DNA of 64,000 bases from Pseudomonas sp. URIL14HWK12:I12 (GTDB lineage: Bacteria; Pseudomonadota; Gammaproteobacteria; Pseudomonadales; Pseudomonadaceae): contig NZ_QEQL01000002.1 in the NCBI RefSeq assembly GCF_003097135.1, positions 434,001-498,000 of the forward strand. The letters run 5' to 3'. The notes under the pieces are model-generated. The model was not told the origin of the DNA. It worked only from the letters and a program-made list of their open reading frames with translations, and made no database searches. How positions within the stretch are numbered: position 1 is the first letter of the stretch; every line of letters begins with the position of its first letter. The position numbers and the translations under genes were made by a program. This document shows positions 56,817-64,000 of this stretch, in pieces.

Positions 56817-59800
56817 ATGTTCGATACCGTTTTGATCGCCAACCGCGGCGAGATCGCCGTCCGCGCTATTGGCACGCTCAAGCGCCTGGGCATTCGCAGT
56901 GTCGCTGTGTATTCGGAGCCTGATCGCAATGCCGCGCACGTGGCCATGGCCGACAGGGCAGTGGCGCTGACAGGGGAAAAGGCCGCTGATACTTATCTGC
57001 GTATCGACAAGATCTTGGCCATCGCCCGCGAAACCGGCGCCCAGGCGATCTACCCCGGCTATGGTTTTCTGTCGGAAAGCGCTGAGTTCGCCGAAGCGTG
57101 CGAGCAGGCGGGCATCGCTTTCATCGGCCCGACCGCCACGCAGATTCGCGAGTTCGGCCTCAAGCACCGCGCCCGGGAATTGGCCGCCCAGGCCCAGGTA
57201 CCGATGACCCCCGGCACCGGCCTGCTGGAGAGCCTGGACCACGCGCTGCAGGAAGCGGCGCGCATCGGTTACCCGGTGATGCTAAAGACCACCGCCGGTG
57301 GCGGCGGCATCGGCCTGACCCGCTGCGAAAGCGCCGCCCAATTGAGTGAGGCCTACGACAGCGTCAAGCGTATGGGCGAGCAATTCTTCAGCGACGCAGG
57401 CGCGTTTCTGGAGCGCTACGTCGACCAGGCCCGGCACATCGAGGTGCAGATATTCGGCGACGGCCACGGCCAGGTGGTGGCCTTGGGTGAGCGAGACTGC
57501 TCGCTTCAACGGCGCAACCAGAAAGTGCTGGAGGAAACCCCGGCGCCGCTGCTGCCTGAAGCTACCCGCCAGGCCCTGCACCAGGCAGCGGTGCAGCTGG
57601 GGAAGTCGGTCAATTACCGCAGCGCCGGCACCGTGGAGTTCATCTATGACGCTGCCGCCGATGCGTTTTACTTTCTGGAGGTCAATACGCGCCTGCAGGT
57701 CGAGCACCCGGTGACCGAGGCGGTCACCGGGCTGGACCTGATCGAGTGCATGCTCAAGGTGGGCGCTGGTGCCCCACTGGACTGGGCACGGCTGCGCCAG
57801 GCGCCCCAAGGGGCCGCCATCGAGGTGCGGCTGTATGCCGAAGACCCGCTGCGCAATTTCCTGCCCAGCCCGGGCGTGCTGACCGACGTGCACTTTCCCG
57901 AGCACGTGCGGGTAGACGGTTGGGTGAGCACCGGGACGGAAGTCTCTGCCTTCTATGACCCGATGTTGGCCAAGCTGATCGTGCACGGGCGTGACCGCAA
58001 CCAGGCCATCGCCCGGCTGCAGGCGGCCCTGGCCGAAACGCGGCTGCACGGCATAGCCACCAACCTGGGTTATTTGCGCCAGGTGGTGGCCGACCCGCGC
58101 TTCGCGCAGGCCCAGGTGTTCACCCGCTTGCTCGACAGCTTCGTCTACGCCGCCCAGGCCATCGAGGTGATCGAGCCGGGCACCTACAGCAGCGTGCAGG
58201 ATTACCCTGGCCGGCTGGGCTACTGGAACATCGGCGTGCCGCCTTCCGGGCCGATGGATAACTACGCGTTCCGCCTGGCCAACCGCATCGTCGGTAACCA
58301 CCCCAGCGCTGCGGGCCTGGAATTCACGCTGCAGGGCCCCACGCTCAAATTCCACTGCGCCGCCACCATCGCCCTGGCCGGGGCCGATTGCCCGGCGACC
58401 CTGGACGGCGAGCCGGTGCCTTATTGGGTACCGATCAACCTGAAGGCCGGCCAGACCCTGCGCCTGGGCCGTGCCGCCAGCGGTTGCCGGGCGTACCTGG
58501 CAGTGCGCAATGGCCTGGACGTGCCGCAATACCTGGGCAGCCGCTCCACCTTCGCCCTGGGGCAGTTCGGCGGCCATGCCGGGCGCACCCTGCGTGCCAC
58601 CGACCTGCTGGAGATTTCGCAGCCGGCATTGCCGGCCTGTACCACCCCGGCACCCGTCTGTGCCCCCCAAGGGCTGCCCCCCGCGCTGGTGCCCACTTAT
58701 GGCACCGATTGGGAAGTCGCGGTGCTCTACGGGCCCCACGGCGCACCGGATTTCTTCACCCAGTCAGCGATCGACGACTTCTTCGCCACCGACTGGGAAG
58801 TGCACTACAACTCCAACCGCCTGGGCATCCGGCTGTCCGGGCCCAAGCCGAGCTGGGCCCGTGCCGATGGTGGGGAGGCCGGGCTGCACCCGTCGAACGT
58901 GCACGATTGCGAGTACGCCATCGGCGCGATCAATTTCACCGGCGACTTTCCGGTGATCCTGACCCAGGACGGCCCAAGCCTGGGCGGCTTCGTCTGCCCA
59001 GTGACCATCGCTAAGGCCGAATTGTGGAAAGTGGGGCAGGTCAAGCCCGGCGACCGCATCCGTTTTCACCCCATCAGTTTCGAACAGGCGCAGCACCTGG
59101 AACAGGCTCAGGCCCAGCGCATCGCCGAGCTGGCGCCGGCCCAAGCGCAGCCGCTGCCAGCCCCTTCACTGCTGCCGCAAGGCACCCGCTCGGCCACCGT
59201 GCTGCGCGAGCTGCCGGCCAGTGCCGAACGGCCGGCGGTGGTCTATCGCCAGGCCGGTGACGGATACATCCTGATGGAGTACGGCGACAACGTGCTGGAT
59301 ATCGCCTCGCGGCTGCGTATCCATTTGCTGATGGAGGCCCTGAGTGCCGCCAGAATCGCCGGCCTGGAAGAGCTGGCGCCCGGGGTGCGTTCGCTGCAAT
59401 TGCGTTACGACAGCCAGGTGCTGGAACAGCAGGCGTTGCTGGAGCACCTGGTAGCGCTGGAGACCCAGTTGGGAGATGTGGCCAACATCAAGGTGCCCAC
59501 GCGCATCGTGCACCTGCCCATCGCCTTCGAAGACAGCGCCACCCTGGCGGCCGTCGCGCGCTACCGTGAGACAGTCTGCGCCCAGGCGCCGTGGTTGCCG
59601 GACAACATCGATTTTCTGCAGCGCATCAACGGGCTGGCCAGCCGCGAGCAGGTGATGGAGATCATCAGCCAGGCCCATTACCTGATCCTGGGCCTGGGCG
59701 ATGTTTACCTGGACGCACCCTGCGCCGTGCCGCTGGACCCGCGCCACCGGTTGCTCAGCTCCAAGTACAACCCGGCGCGGACCTTCACCGCTGAAGGCAC

Positions 59801-60443
59801 GGTGGGCATCGGTGGCATGTACATGTGCATCTACGGCATGGACTCGCCCGGCGGCTATCAGTTAGTGGGGCGCACGCTGCCGATCTGGAACCGTTTCAAC
59901 AAGAACCCCCAGTTCAAGGACGGCCAGCCCTGGCTGCTGCATTTCTTCGATCAGGTGAAGTTCTATCCGGTCAGCGAAGAGGAGCTGGTGGCTTTTCGGG
60001 AAGCCTTTCGCGAAGGCCGTGCGCAGATCCGGATCGAGCACACCGAGTTCGATTTCGCCCAGTACAGCGCCTTTCTGAACGAGCACGCCGGCAGCATCGG
60101 CCAGTTCCAGGCGCGCCAGAAACAAGCGTTCGAGGCCGAGGTACAACGCTGGGCCGAGTTCGATCTGGAGCCGGCGGCTGCGCCCCTGCCGGCACAGGCC
60201 CCTGCCGTGGAGGCTCAGGGCGAGCCGTTGCGGGCCGACATGAACGGCAGCCTGTGGAAGGTGCTGGCCAAGCCGGGGCAGCGAGTGGCTGCAGGCGACA
60301 AACTGCTGGTGATCGAAGCGATGAAGATGGAGCTGGCGGTGCTGGCGCCGGTGGCGGGGACGGTCACGGCGCTGGCCTGCGTGCCGGGGCAGGCGGTGGT
60401 GCCTGGCGACGTTCTGCTTTATATCCAGCCTTCCGAAGACTGA
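56817..60443 (+). CDS. Urea carboxylase
   Basis: A 1208-residue biotin-dependent enzyme that carboxylates urea to allophanate with ATP and bicarbonate. In order: biotin carboxylase (NRGEIAVRAI, GGGGIGLT, EVNTRLQVEHPVTE, residues 1-450), a region with the two carboxyltransferase-associated domains (AHS1/AHS2-like: VQDYPGRLGYWNIGVPPSGPMD, HDCEYAIGAINFTGDFPVILTQDGPSLGGF), an AHS-type segment (GVRSLQLRYD) and the C-terminal biotinyl domain with Lys1170 in EAMKMEL. It follows the allophanate hydrolase gene by 29 bases. Together they replace urease. Confidence 0.96.
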   Translation: MFDTVLIANRGEIAVRAIGTLKRLGIRSVAVYSEPDRNAAHVAMADRAVALTGEKAADTYLRIDKILAIARETGAQAIYPGYGFLSESAEFAEACEQAGIAFIGPTATQIREFGLKHRARELAAQAQVPMTPGTGLLESLDHALQEAARIGYPVMLKTTAGGGGIGLTRCESAAQLSEAYDSVKRMGEQFFSDAGAFLERYVDQARHIEVQIFGDGHGQVVALGERDCSLQRRNQKVLEETPAPLLPEATRQALHQAAVQLGKSVNYRSAGTVEFIYDAAADAFYFLEVNTRLQVEHPVTEAVTGLDLIECMLKVGAGAPLDWARLRQAPQGAAIEVRLYAEDPLRNFLPSPGVLTDVHFPEHVRVDGWVSTGTEVSAFYDPMLAKLIVHGRDRNQAIARLQAALAETRLHGIATNLGYLRQVVADPRFAQAQVFTRLLDSFVYAAQAIEVIEPGTYSSVQDYPGRLGYWNIGVPPSGPMDNYAFRLANRIVGNHPSAAGLEFTLQGPTLKFHCAATIALAGADCPATLDGEPVPYWVPINLKAGQTLRLGRAASGCRAYLAVRNGLDVPQYLGSRSTFALGQFGGHAGRTLRATDLLEISQPALPACTTPAPVCAPQGLPPALVPTYGTDWEVAVLYGPHGAPDFFTQSAIDDFFATDWEVHYNSNRLGIRLSGPKPSWARADGGEAGLHPSNVHDCEYAIGAINFTGDFPVILTQDGPSLGGFVCPVTIAKAELWKVGQVKPGDRIRFHPISFEQAQHLEQAQAQRIAELAPAQAQPLPAPSLLPQGTRSATVLRELPASAERPAVVYRQAGDGYILMEYGDNVLDIASRLRIHLLMEALSAARIAGLEELAPGVRSLQLRYDSQVLEQQALLEHLVALETQLGDVANIKVPTRIVHLPIAFEDSATLAAVARYRETVCAQAPWLPDNIDFLQRINGLASREQVMEIISQAHYLILGLGDVYLDAPCAVPLDPRHRLLSSKYNPARTFTAEGTVGIGGMYMCIYGMDSPGGYQLVGRTLPIWNRFNKNPQFKDGQPWLLHFFDQVKFYPVSEEELVAFREAFREGRAQIRIEHTEFDFAQYSAFLNEHAGSIGQFQARQKQAFEAEVQRWAEFDLEPAAAPLPAQAPAVEAQGEPLRADMNGSLWKVLAKPGQRVAAGDKLLVIEAMKMELAVLAPVAGTVTALACVPGQAVVPGDVLLYIQPSED

Positions 60444-60459
60444 GCCACGGACCCTCGCC

Positions 60460-61185
60460 ATGCAGATCTCCCGACCCACCCGCTCCAAGGACCGCCCGGA
60501 CAACATGGCCGAGCGTATCTACCAGCAACTGAAAAACGACATCTTCGAGTTTCGCCTGCTGCCCGGCGACCGCTTCAGCGAAACCGATGTGGCCGAGCGG
60601 GTGGAGGCCAGCCGTACGCCGGTGCGCCAGGCGCTGTATCGGCTGGAGCGGGAGGGTTACCTGGAGGTGTATTTCCGCAGCGGCTGGCAAGTGCGGCCGT
60701 TCGACTTCAACTATTTCGAAGAGCTCTACGACGTTCGTATCGTCCTGGAAACCGCAGCACTGGCTCGGCTGGGCCAGGCCGACATCGAAGCCAACCCGGT
60801 GCTGGAGGAGCTGCGCCGGCTCTGGCTGGTGCCCGCCAGTGAACGGCTGGCCGACACCCAGCAGGTCTCGGCGCTCGATGAGCGTTTCCACTGCGCGCTG
60901 GTGCAGGCCACTGGCAACAGCGAGATGGCGCGCATGCATTTCGAGATCACCGAGAAGATCCGCATCATCCGCCGCCTGGATTTCACCCAGGTGCCTCGCA
61001 TCAACGCCACCTATGAAGAACATGGGCAGATCCTCACTGCGATCTTCCAGCGCCGTACCGAACAAGCGCAGCAATTGCTGAAGAGCCATATCGAAATCAG
61101 CAAAAAAGAAGTGCGCAAAATCACGATTCACATGCTGCACATGGCTCGCCAGCGTGCATACGTGGAGTCGAACGCGGGCCTTTGA
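60460..61185 (+). CDS. GntR family transcriptional regulator (FadR/FCD type)
   Basis: A 241-residue regulator. The N-terminal winged helix (MAERIYQQLKNDIFEFRLLPGDRFSETDVAERVEASRTPVRQALYRLEREGYL) is followed by an FCD effector domain (YDVRIVLETAALARL, DERFHCALVQATGNSEMARMHF). It lies 16 bases after urea carboxylase and 59 bases before urtA, inside the urea gene set, so it likely responds to urea, allophanate or a nitrogen signal and controls the operon. Confidence 0.92.
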   Translation: MQISRPTRSKDRPDNMAERIYQQLKNDIFEFRLLPGDRFSETDVAERVEASRTPVRQALYRLEREGYLEVYFRSGWQVRPFDFNYFEELYDVRIVLETAALARLGQADIEANPVLEELRRLWLVPASERLADTQQVSALDERFHCALVQATGNSEMARMHFEITEKIRIIRRLDFTQVPRINATYEEHGQILTAIFQRRTEQAQQLLKSHIEISKKEVRKITIHMLHMARQRAYVESNAGL

Positions 61186-61244
61186 TCACACTGCCGTGGC
61201 CGCCCGGCCAACCGAACAAATCACATTCAATGGAGCGGATAACG

Positions 61245-62510
61245 ATGAAACGTCGCAGCTTGATCAAAGCCTTCACACTCAGCGCCTCGATCGCCGCCAT
61301 GGGGCTGTCCTGGACCGCGCAAGCGGCCGACACCATCAAGGTCGGCATTTTGCACTCGCTGTCCGGCACCATGGCCATCTCCGAGACCTCGCTCAAGGAC
61401 ATGGCGTTGATGACCATCGACGACATCAACAAGCATGGCGGCGTGAACGGCAAGATGCTCGAGCCGGTGGTGGTCGACCCAGCCTCCAACTGGCCGCTGT
61501 TTGCCGAAAAGGCGCGCCAGCTGATCACCCAGGACAAGGTGGCGGTGGTGTTCGGCTGCTGGACGTCGGTCTCGCGCAAGTCGGTGCTGCCGGTGTTCGA
61601 AGAGCTCAACGGCTTGCTGTTCTACCCCGTGCAGTACGAAGGCGAAGAGATGTCGCCAAACGTGTTCTACACCGGTGCTGCGCCCAACCAGCAGGCGATC
61701 CCTGCGGTGGAGTACCTGATGAGCGAGGAGGGCGGTGGCGCCAAACGGTTCTTCCTGCTGGGCACCGACTACGTCTACCCGCGCACCACCAACAAGATCT
61801 TGCGCGCGTTCCTTCACGCCAAAGGGGTGAAGGACAGCGACATCGAAGAGGTCTATACCCCCTTCGGCCACAGCGATTACCAGACCATCGTCGCCAACAT
61901 CAAGAAGTTCTCTGCCGGCGGCAAAACGGCCGTGGTCTCGACCGTCAACGGCGATTCCAACGTGCCGTTCTACAAGGAACTGGCCAACCAGGGCCTGAAA
62001 GCCACCGATGTACCGGTGGTGGCGTTCTCGGTGGGCGAAGAAGAGTTGCGCGGCATCGACACCAAGCCTCTGGTGGGCAACCTGGCCGCCTGGAACTACT
62101 TCGAGTCGGTGGAGAACCCGGTGAACAAGCAGTTCGTGGCCGATTGGAAAGCCTACGCCAAGGCCCACAACCTGCCCAACGCCGACACCGTGGTCACCAA
62201 TGACCCGATGGAAGCCACTTACGTCGGTATCCACATGTGGGCGCAGGCGGCCGAGAAAGCCAAGTCGTTTGATGTCGACAAGGTGCGCGAGGCCATGGCC
62301 GGGCAGACCTTCAAGGCACCGTCGGGCTTCACCCTGACCATGGACAAGACCAACCACCACCTGCACAAGCCGGTGATGATCGGCGAGATCCAGGATGACG
62401 GCCAGTTCAACGTGGTCTGGCAGACCCAGGAACCGATCCGCGCCCAGCCGTGGAGCCCGTACATCCCGGGTAACGAAAGCAAACCGGACCACCCGGTCAA
62501 GAGCAAGTGA
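61245..62510 (+). CDS. urtA: Urea ABC transporter substrate-binding protein UrtA
   Basis: A 421-residue periplasmic binding protein. A signal peptide (MKRRSLIKAFTLSASIAAMGLSWTAQA) is followed by a Leu/Ile/Val-type binding fold: KVGILHSLSGTMAISETSLKDMALMTIDDIN, GCWTSVSRKSVLPVFEELNGLLFYPVQYEGEE and FFLLGTDYVYPRTTN, the signature set of UrtA. The ATG at 61245 has GGAG upstream; an ATG five codons before is possible. It precedes urtB. Confidence 0.95.
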   Translation: MKRRSLIKAFTLSASIAAMGLSWTAQAADTIKVGILHSLSGTMAISETSLKDMALMTIDDINKHGGVNGKMLEPVVVDPASNWPLFAEKARQLITQDKVAVVFGCWTSVSRKSVLPVFEELNGLLFYPVQYEGEEMSPNVFYTGAAPNQQAIPAVEYLMSEEGGGAKRFFLLGTDYVYPRTTNKILRAFLHAKGVKDSDIEEVYTPFGHSDYQTIVANIKKFSAGGKTAVVSTVNGDSNVPFYKELANQGLKATDVPVVAFSVGEEELRGIDTKPLVGNLAAWNYFESVENPVNKQFVADWKAYAKAHNLPNADTVVTNDPMEATYVGIHMWAQAAEKAKSFDVDKVREAMAGQTFKAPSGFTLTMDKTNHHLHKPVMIGEIQDDGQFNVVWQTQEPIRAQPWSPYIPGNESKPDHPVKSK

Positions 62511-62575
62511 TGCGCAGGCGCCTCGCCGCTCGGGCGAGCGGGGCGCCACCCTGGGTTCACTGCAGGACAACCCTC

Positions 62576-64000
62576 ATGCCGACTTATTTCTCACGCCTGT
62601 TGCTGGCTGTGTTGCTGCTGGTGCCGGTGCGGCTGCTGGCCGCCGAGGCCGAAATAGGTGCGCCCAGCGATGCGGCCGCCTTCGTCAGCGCCGACTATGC
62701 CGGGCAAGCTGCGTTACTCGAACACTGGGCCGCGTCGCCCAGCGAGGCGCGCGCCGGGCTGGTGCTGGCCATTGCCGAAGGGCGGCTGGCCGCTGACAGC
62801 CAGAAGCGCCCTTACATCGAAACCGGCGGCCAGTTCACGCCGCCGGCCGACCCGCAGGATGCCCCGCGCAAGCTGCGGCTGAACAACCGCCTGCGCGGCC
62901 TGGCCGAGACGGCGCTGGCCAGCCAGCGCCTGCTGGCCGGCACCCCTGAGCAGCGCCTGGAGGCCGCCCGCCAATTGCAAAACAGCGCCCGGCCCGAGCA
63001 ATTGCCCTGGCTGCAGCAACAGGCTGCACAGGCGCCGGAGGGTGCGCTGCGCAGCGCGCTGAACCTGGCGCTGGCCAACCTTCAGCTGACCGCCAACGAT
63101 GCCCAGGTGCGCTTGCAGGCGGTGCGCCTGTTGGGCGAAACCGGTGAGCCGATGGCCCAGGCGCGGCTGCAGAACCTGCTCGCTGGCGACACCGAAACCG
63201 ACACGGCGGTGCGCACCGCCGCGCAGACCAGCCTGGCGCAGATCAAGCGCCAGCTGATGATCGGCGAATGGCTCGGGCAAGCCTTCAGCGGCCTGTCGCT
63301 GGGCTCGATCCTGTTGCTGGCGGCGCTTGGGTTGGCAATCACCTTCGGCTTGCTGGGCGTGATCAACATGGCCCACGGTGAGATGCTGATGCTCGGCGCC
63401 TACGCCACCTATTGCGTGCAACTGCTCTGCCAGCGCTATGCGCCAGGGTGGTTGGAGTGGTACCCGCTGCTGGCGCTGCCGGTGGCCTTCGGCGTGACGG
63501 CGGCCGTGGGCATGGCGCTGGAGCGCACGATCATTCGCCACCTTTACGGGCGGCCGCTGGAAACTTTGCTCGCCACCTGGGGCATCAGCCTGATGCTGAT
63601 CCAGGCGGTGCGCGTGCTGTTCGGTGCGCAGAACGTCGAGGTGGCCAACCCGGCATGGCTCTCCGGTGGCCTGCAGGTGCTGCCCAACCTGGTGCTGCCC
63701 TGGAACCGCCTGGTGATCATCGGCTTTGCCTCGGCCGTGGTGCTGCTGACCTGGCTGCTGCTGAACAAGACCCGGCTGGGCCTGAATGTGCGGGCGGTCA
63801 CTCAGAACCGCAACATGGCCGCATGCTGTGGTGTGCCGACTGGCCGGGTCGACATGCTCGCCTTCGGCCTGGGCTCGGGCATCGCCGGCCTGGGCGGCGT
63901 TGCGCTGAGCCAGGTGGGCAATGTCGGGCCTGACCTCGGCCAGGGCTACATCATCGATTCGTTCCTGGTGGTGGTGCTCGGCGGCGTGGGCCAGCTGGCC
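62576..64000 (+). CDS. urtB: Urea ABC transporter permease UrtB (partial)
   Basis: 475 codons are present and the gene continues past the right edge. It has a signal peptide (MPTYFSRLLLAVLLLVPVRLLAAEAE), an unusual long periplasmic N-terminal domain (about residues 25-230) typical of UrtB, then membrane helices with GLLGVINMAHGEMLMLGAYATY and NVRAVTQNRNMAACCGVPTGRVDMLAFGLGSG, the LivH-like permease signatures. AGGAC precedes the ATG. With urtA it forms the uptake half of the urea operon; urtCDE are expected to follow. Confidence 0.94.
   Translation, partial: MPTYFSRLLLAVLLLVPVRLLAAEAEIGAPSDAAAFVSADYAGQAALLEHWAASPSEARAGLVLAIAEGRLAADSQKRPYIETGGQFTPPADPQDAPRKLRLNNRLRGLAETALASQRLLAGTPEQRLEAARQLQNSARPEQLPWLQQQAAQAPEGALRSALNLALANLQLTANDAQVRLQAVRLLGETGEPMAQARLQNLLAGDTETDTAVRTAAQTSLAQIKRQLMIGEWLGQAFSGLSLGSILLLAALGLAITFGLLGVINMAHGEMLMLGAYATYCVQLLCQRYAPGWLEWYPLLALPVAFGVTAAVGMALERTIIRHLYGRPLETLLATWGISLMLIQAVRVLFGAQNVEVANPAWLSGGLQVLPNLVLPWNRLVIIGFASAVVLLTWLLLNKTRLGLNVRAVTQNRNMAACCGVPTGRVDMLAFGLGSGIAGLGGVALSQVGNVGPDLGQGYIIDSFLVVVLGGVGQLA

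Overview
The window looks like a chromosome segment of a fluorescent pseudomonad of the Pseudomonas putida group. The evidence is GC-rich coding sequence throughout, a 917-codon GacS, the tig-clpP-clpX-lon-hupB-ppiD series, the cysM-rlmD-relA-mazG series and the purMN/DUF2066/perM/hda neighbourhood. All assignments are from reading protein motifs; no database search was run. I found no insertion sequence, prophage or CRISPR array.

Layout. 1-6020: mixed housekeeping genes (partial membrane protein, isochorismatase-fold protein, prmB, NTF2-like protein, GNAT plus carbon-nitrogen hydrolase pair, PiT phosphate transporter, zinc-ribbon protein). 6056-9743: gacS and folD on the minus strand. 9877-10347: tRNA-Arg(TCT), tRNA-His(GTG), tRNA-Leu(TAG) behind one promoter. 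10647-14304: a small exported protein and a bphO-bphP heme oxygenase/bacteriophytochrome operon. 14400-22908: trigger factor, ClpP, ClpX, Lon, HU-beta and PpiD, the protein quality-control block. 23102-29119: cysM, rlmD, relA, mazG and a DUF2058 gene. 29209-35224: a 59-residue protein, DUF3108, purN, purM on the minus strand, then DUF2066, perM and hda on the plus strand. 35854-40123: two C40 (NlpC/P60) lipoproteins, an SDR and a chemoreceptor.

The most interesting region is 40311-52985, a compact seven-gene operon with almost every junction overlapping: fatty acyl-AMP ligase, acyl-CoA dehydrogenase-like flavoprotein, stand-alone acyl carrier protein, single-module NRPS (C-A-T-TE), SRPBCC protein, an RND/MMPL exporter fused to a LolA-like domain, and an outer-membrane beta-barrel. 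The inferred chemistry is: activate a fatty acid on the ACP, probably desaturate it, condense it with one amino acid, release it through a thioesterase that has Cys in place of Ser, then pass it through the inner membrane, periplasm and outer membrane. I do not recognise a described product for this gene set. A decayed copy of the 3' end of the barrel gene lies just downstream, followed by a small EF-hand protein.

53604-64000: an AsnC-type regulator and a YitT membrane protein, then a urea-utilisation operon (allophanate hydrolase, urea carboxylase, GntR regulator, urea ABC transporter urtA and the start of urtB). It is preceded by an excellent sigma-54 promoter and an NtrC-type site, so nitrogen-limitation control can be read directly from the DNA.
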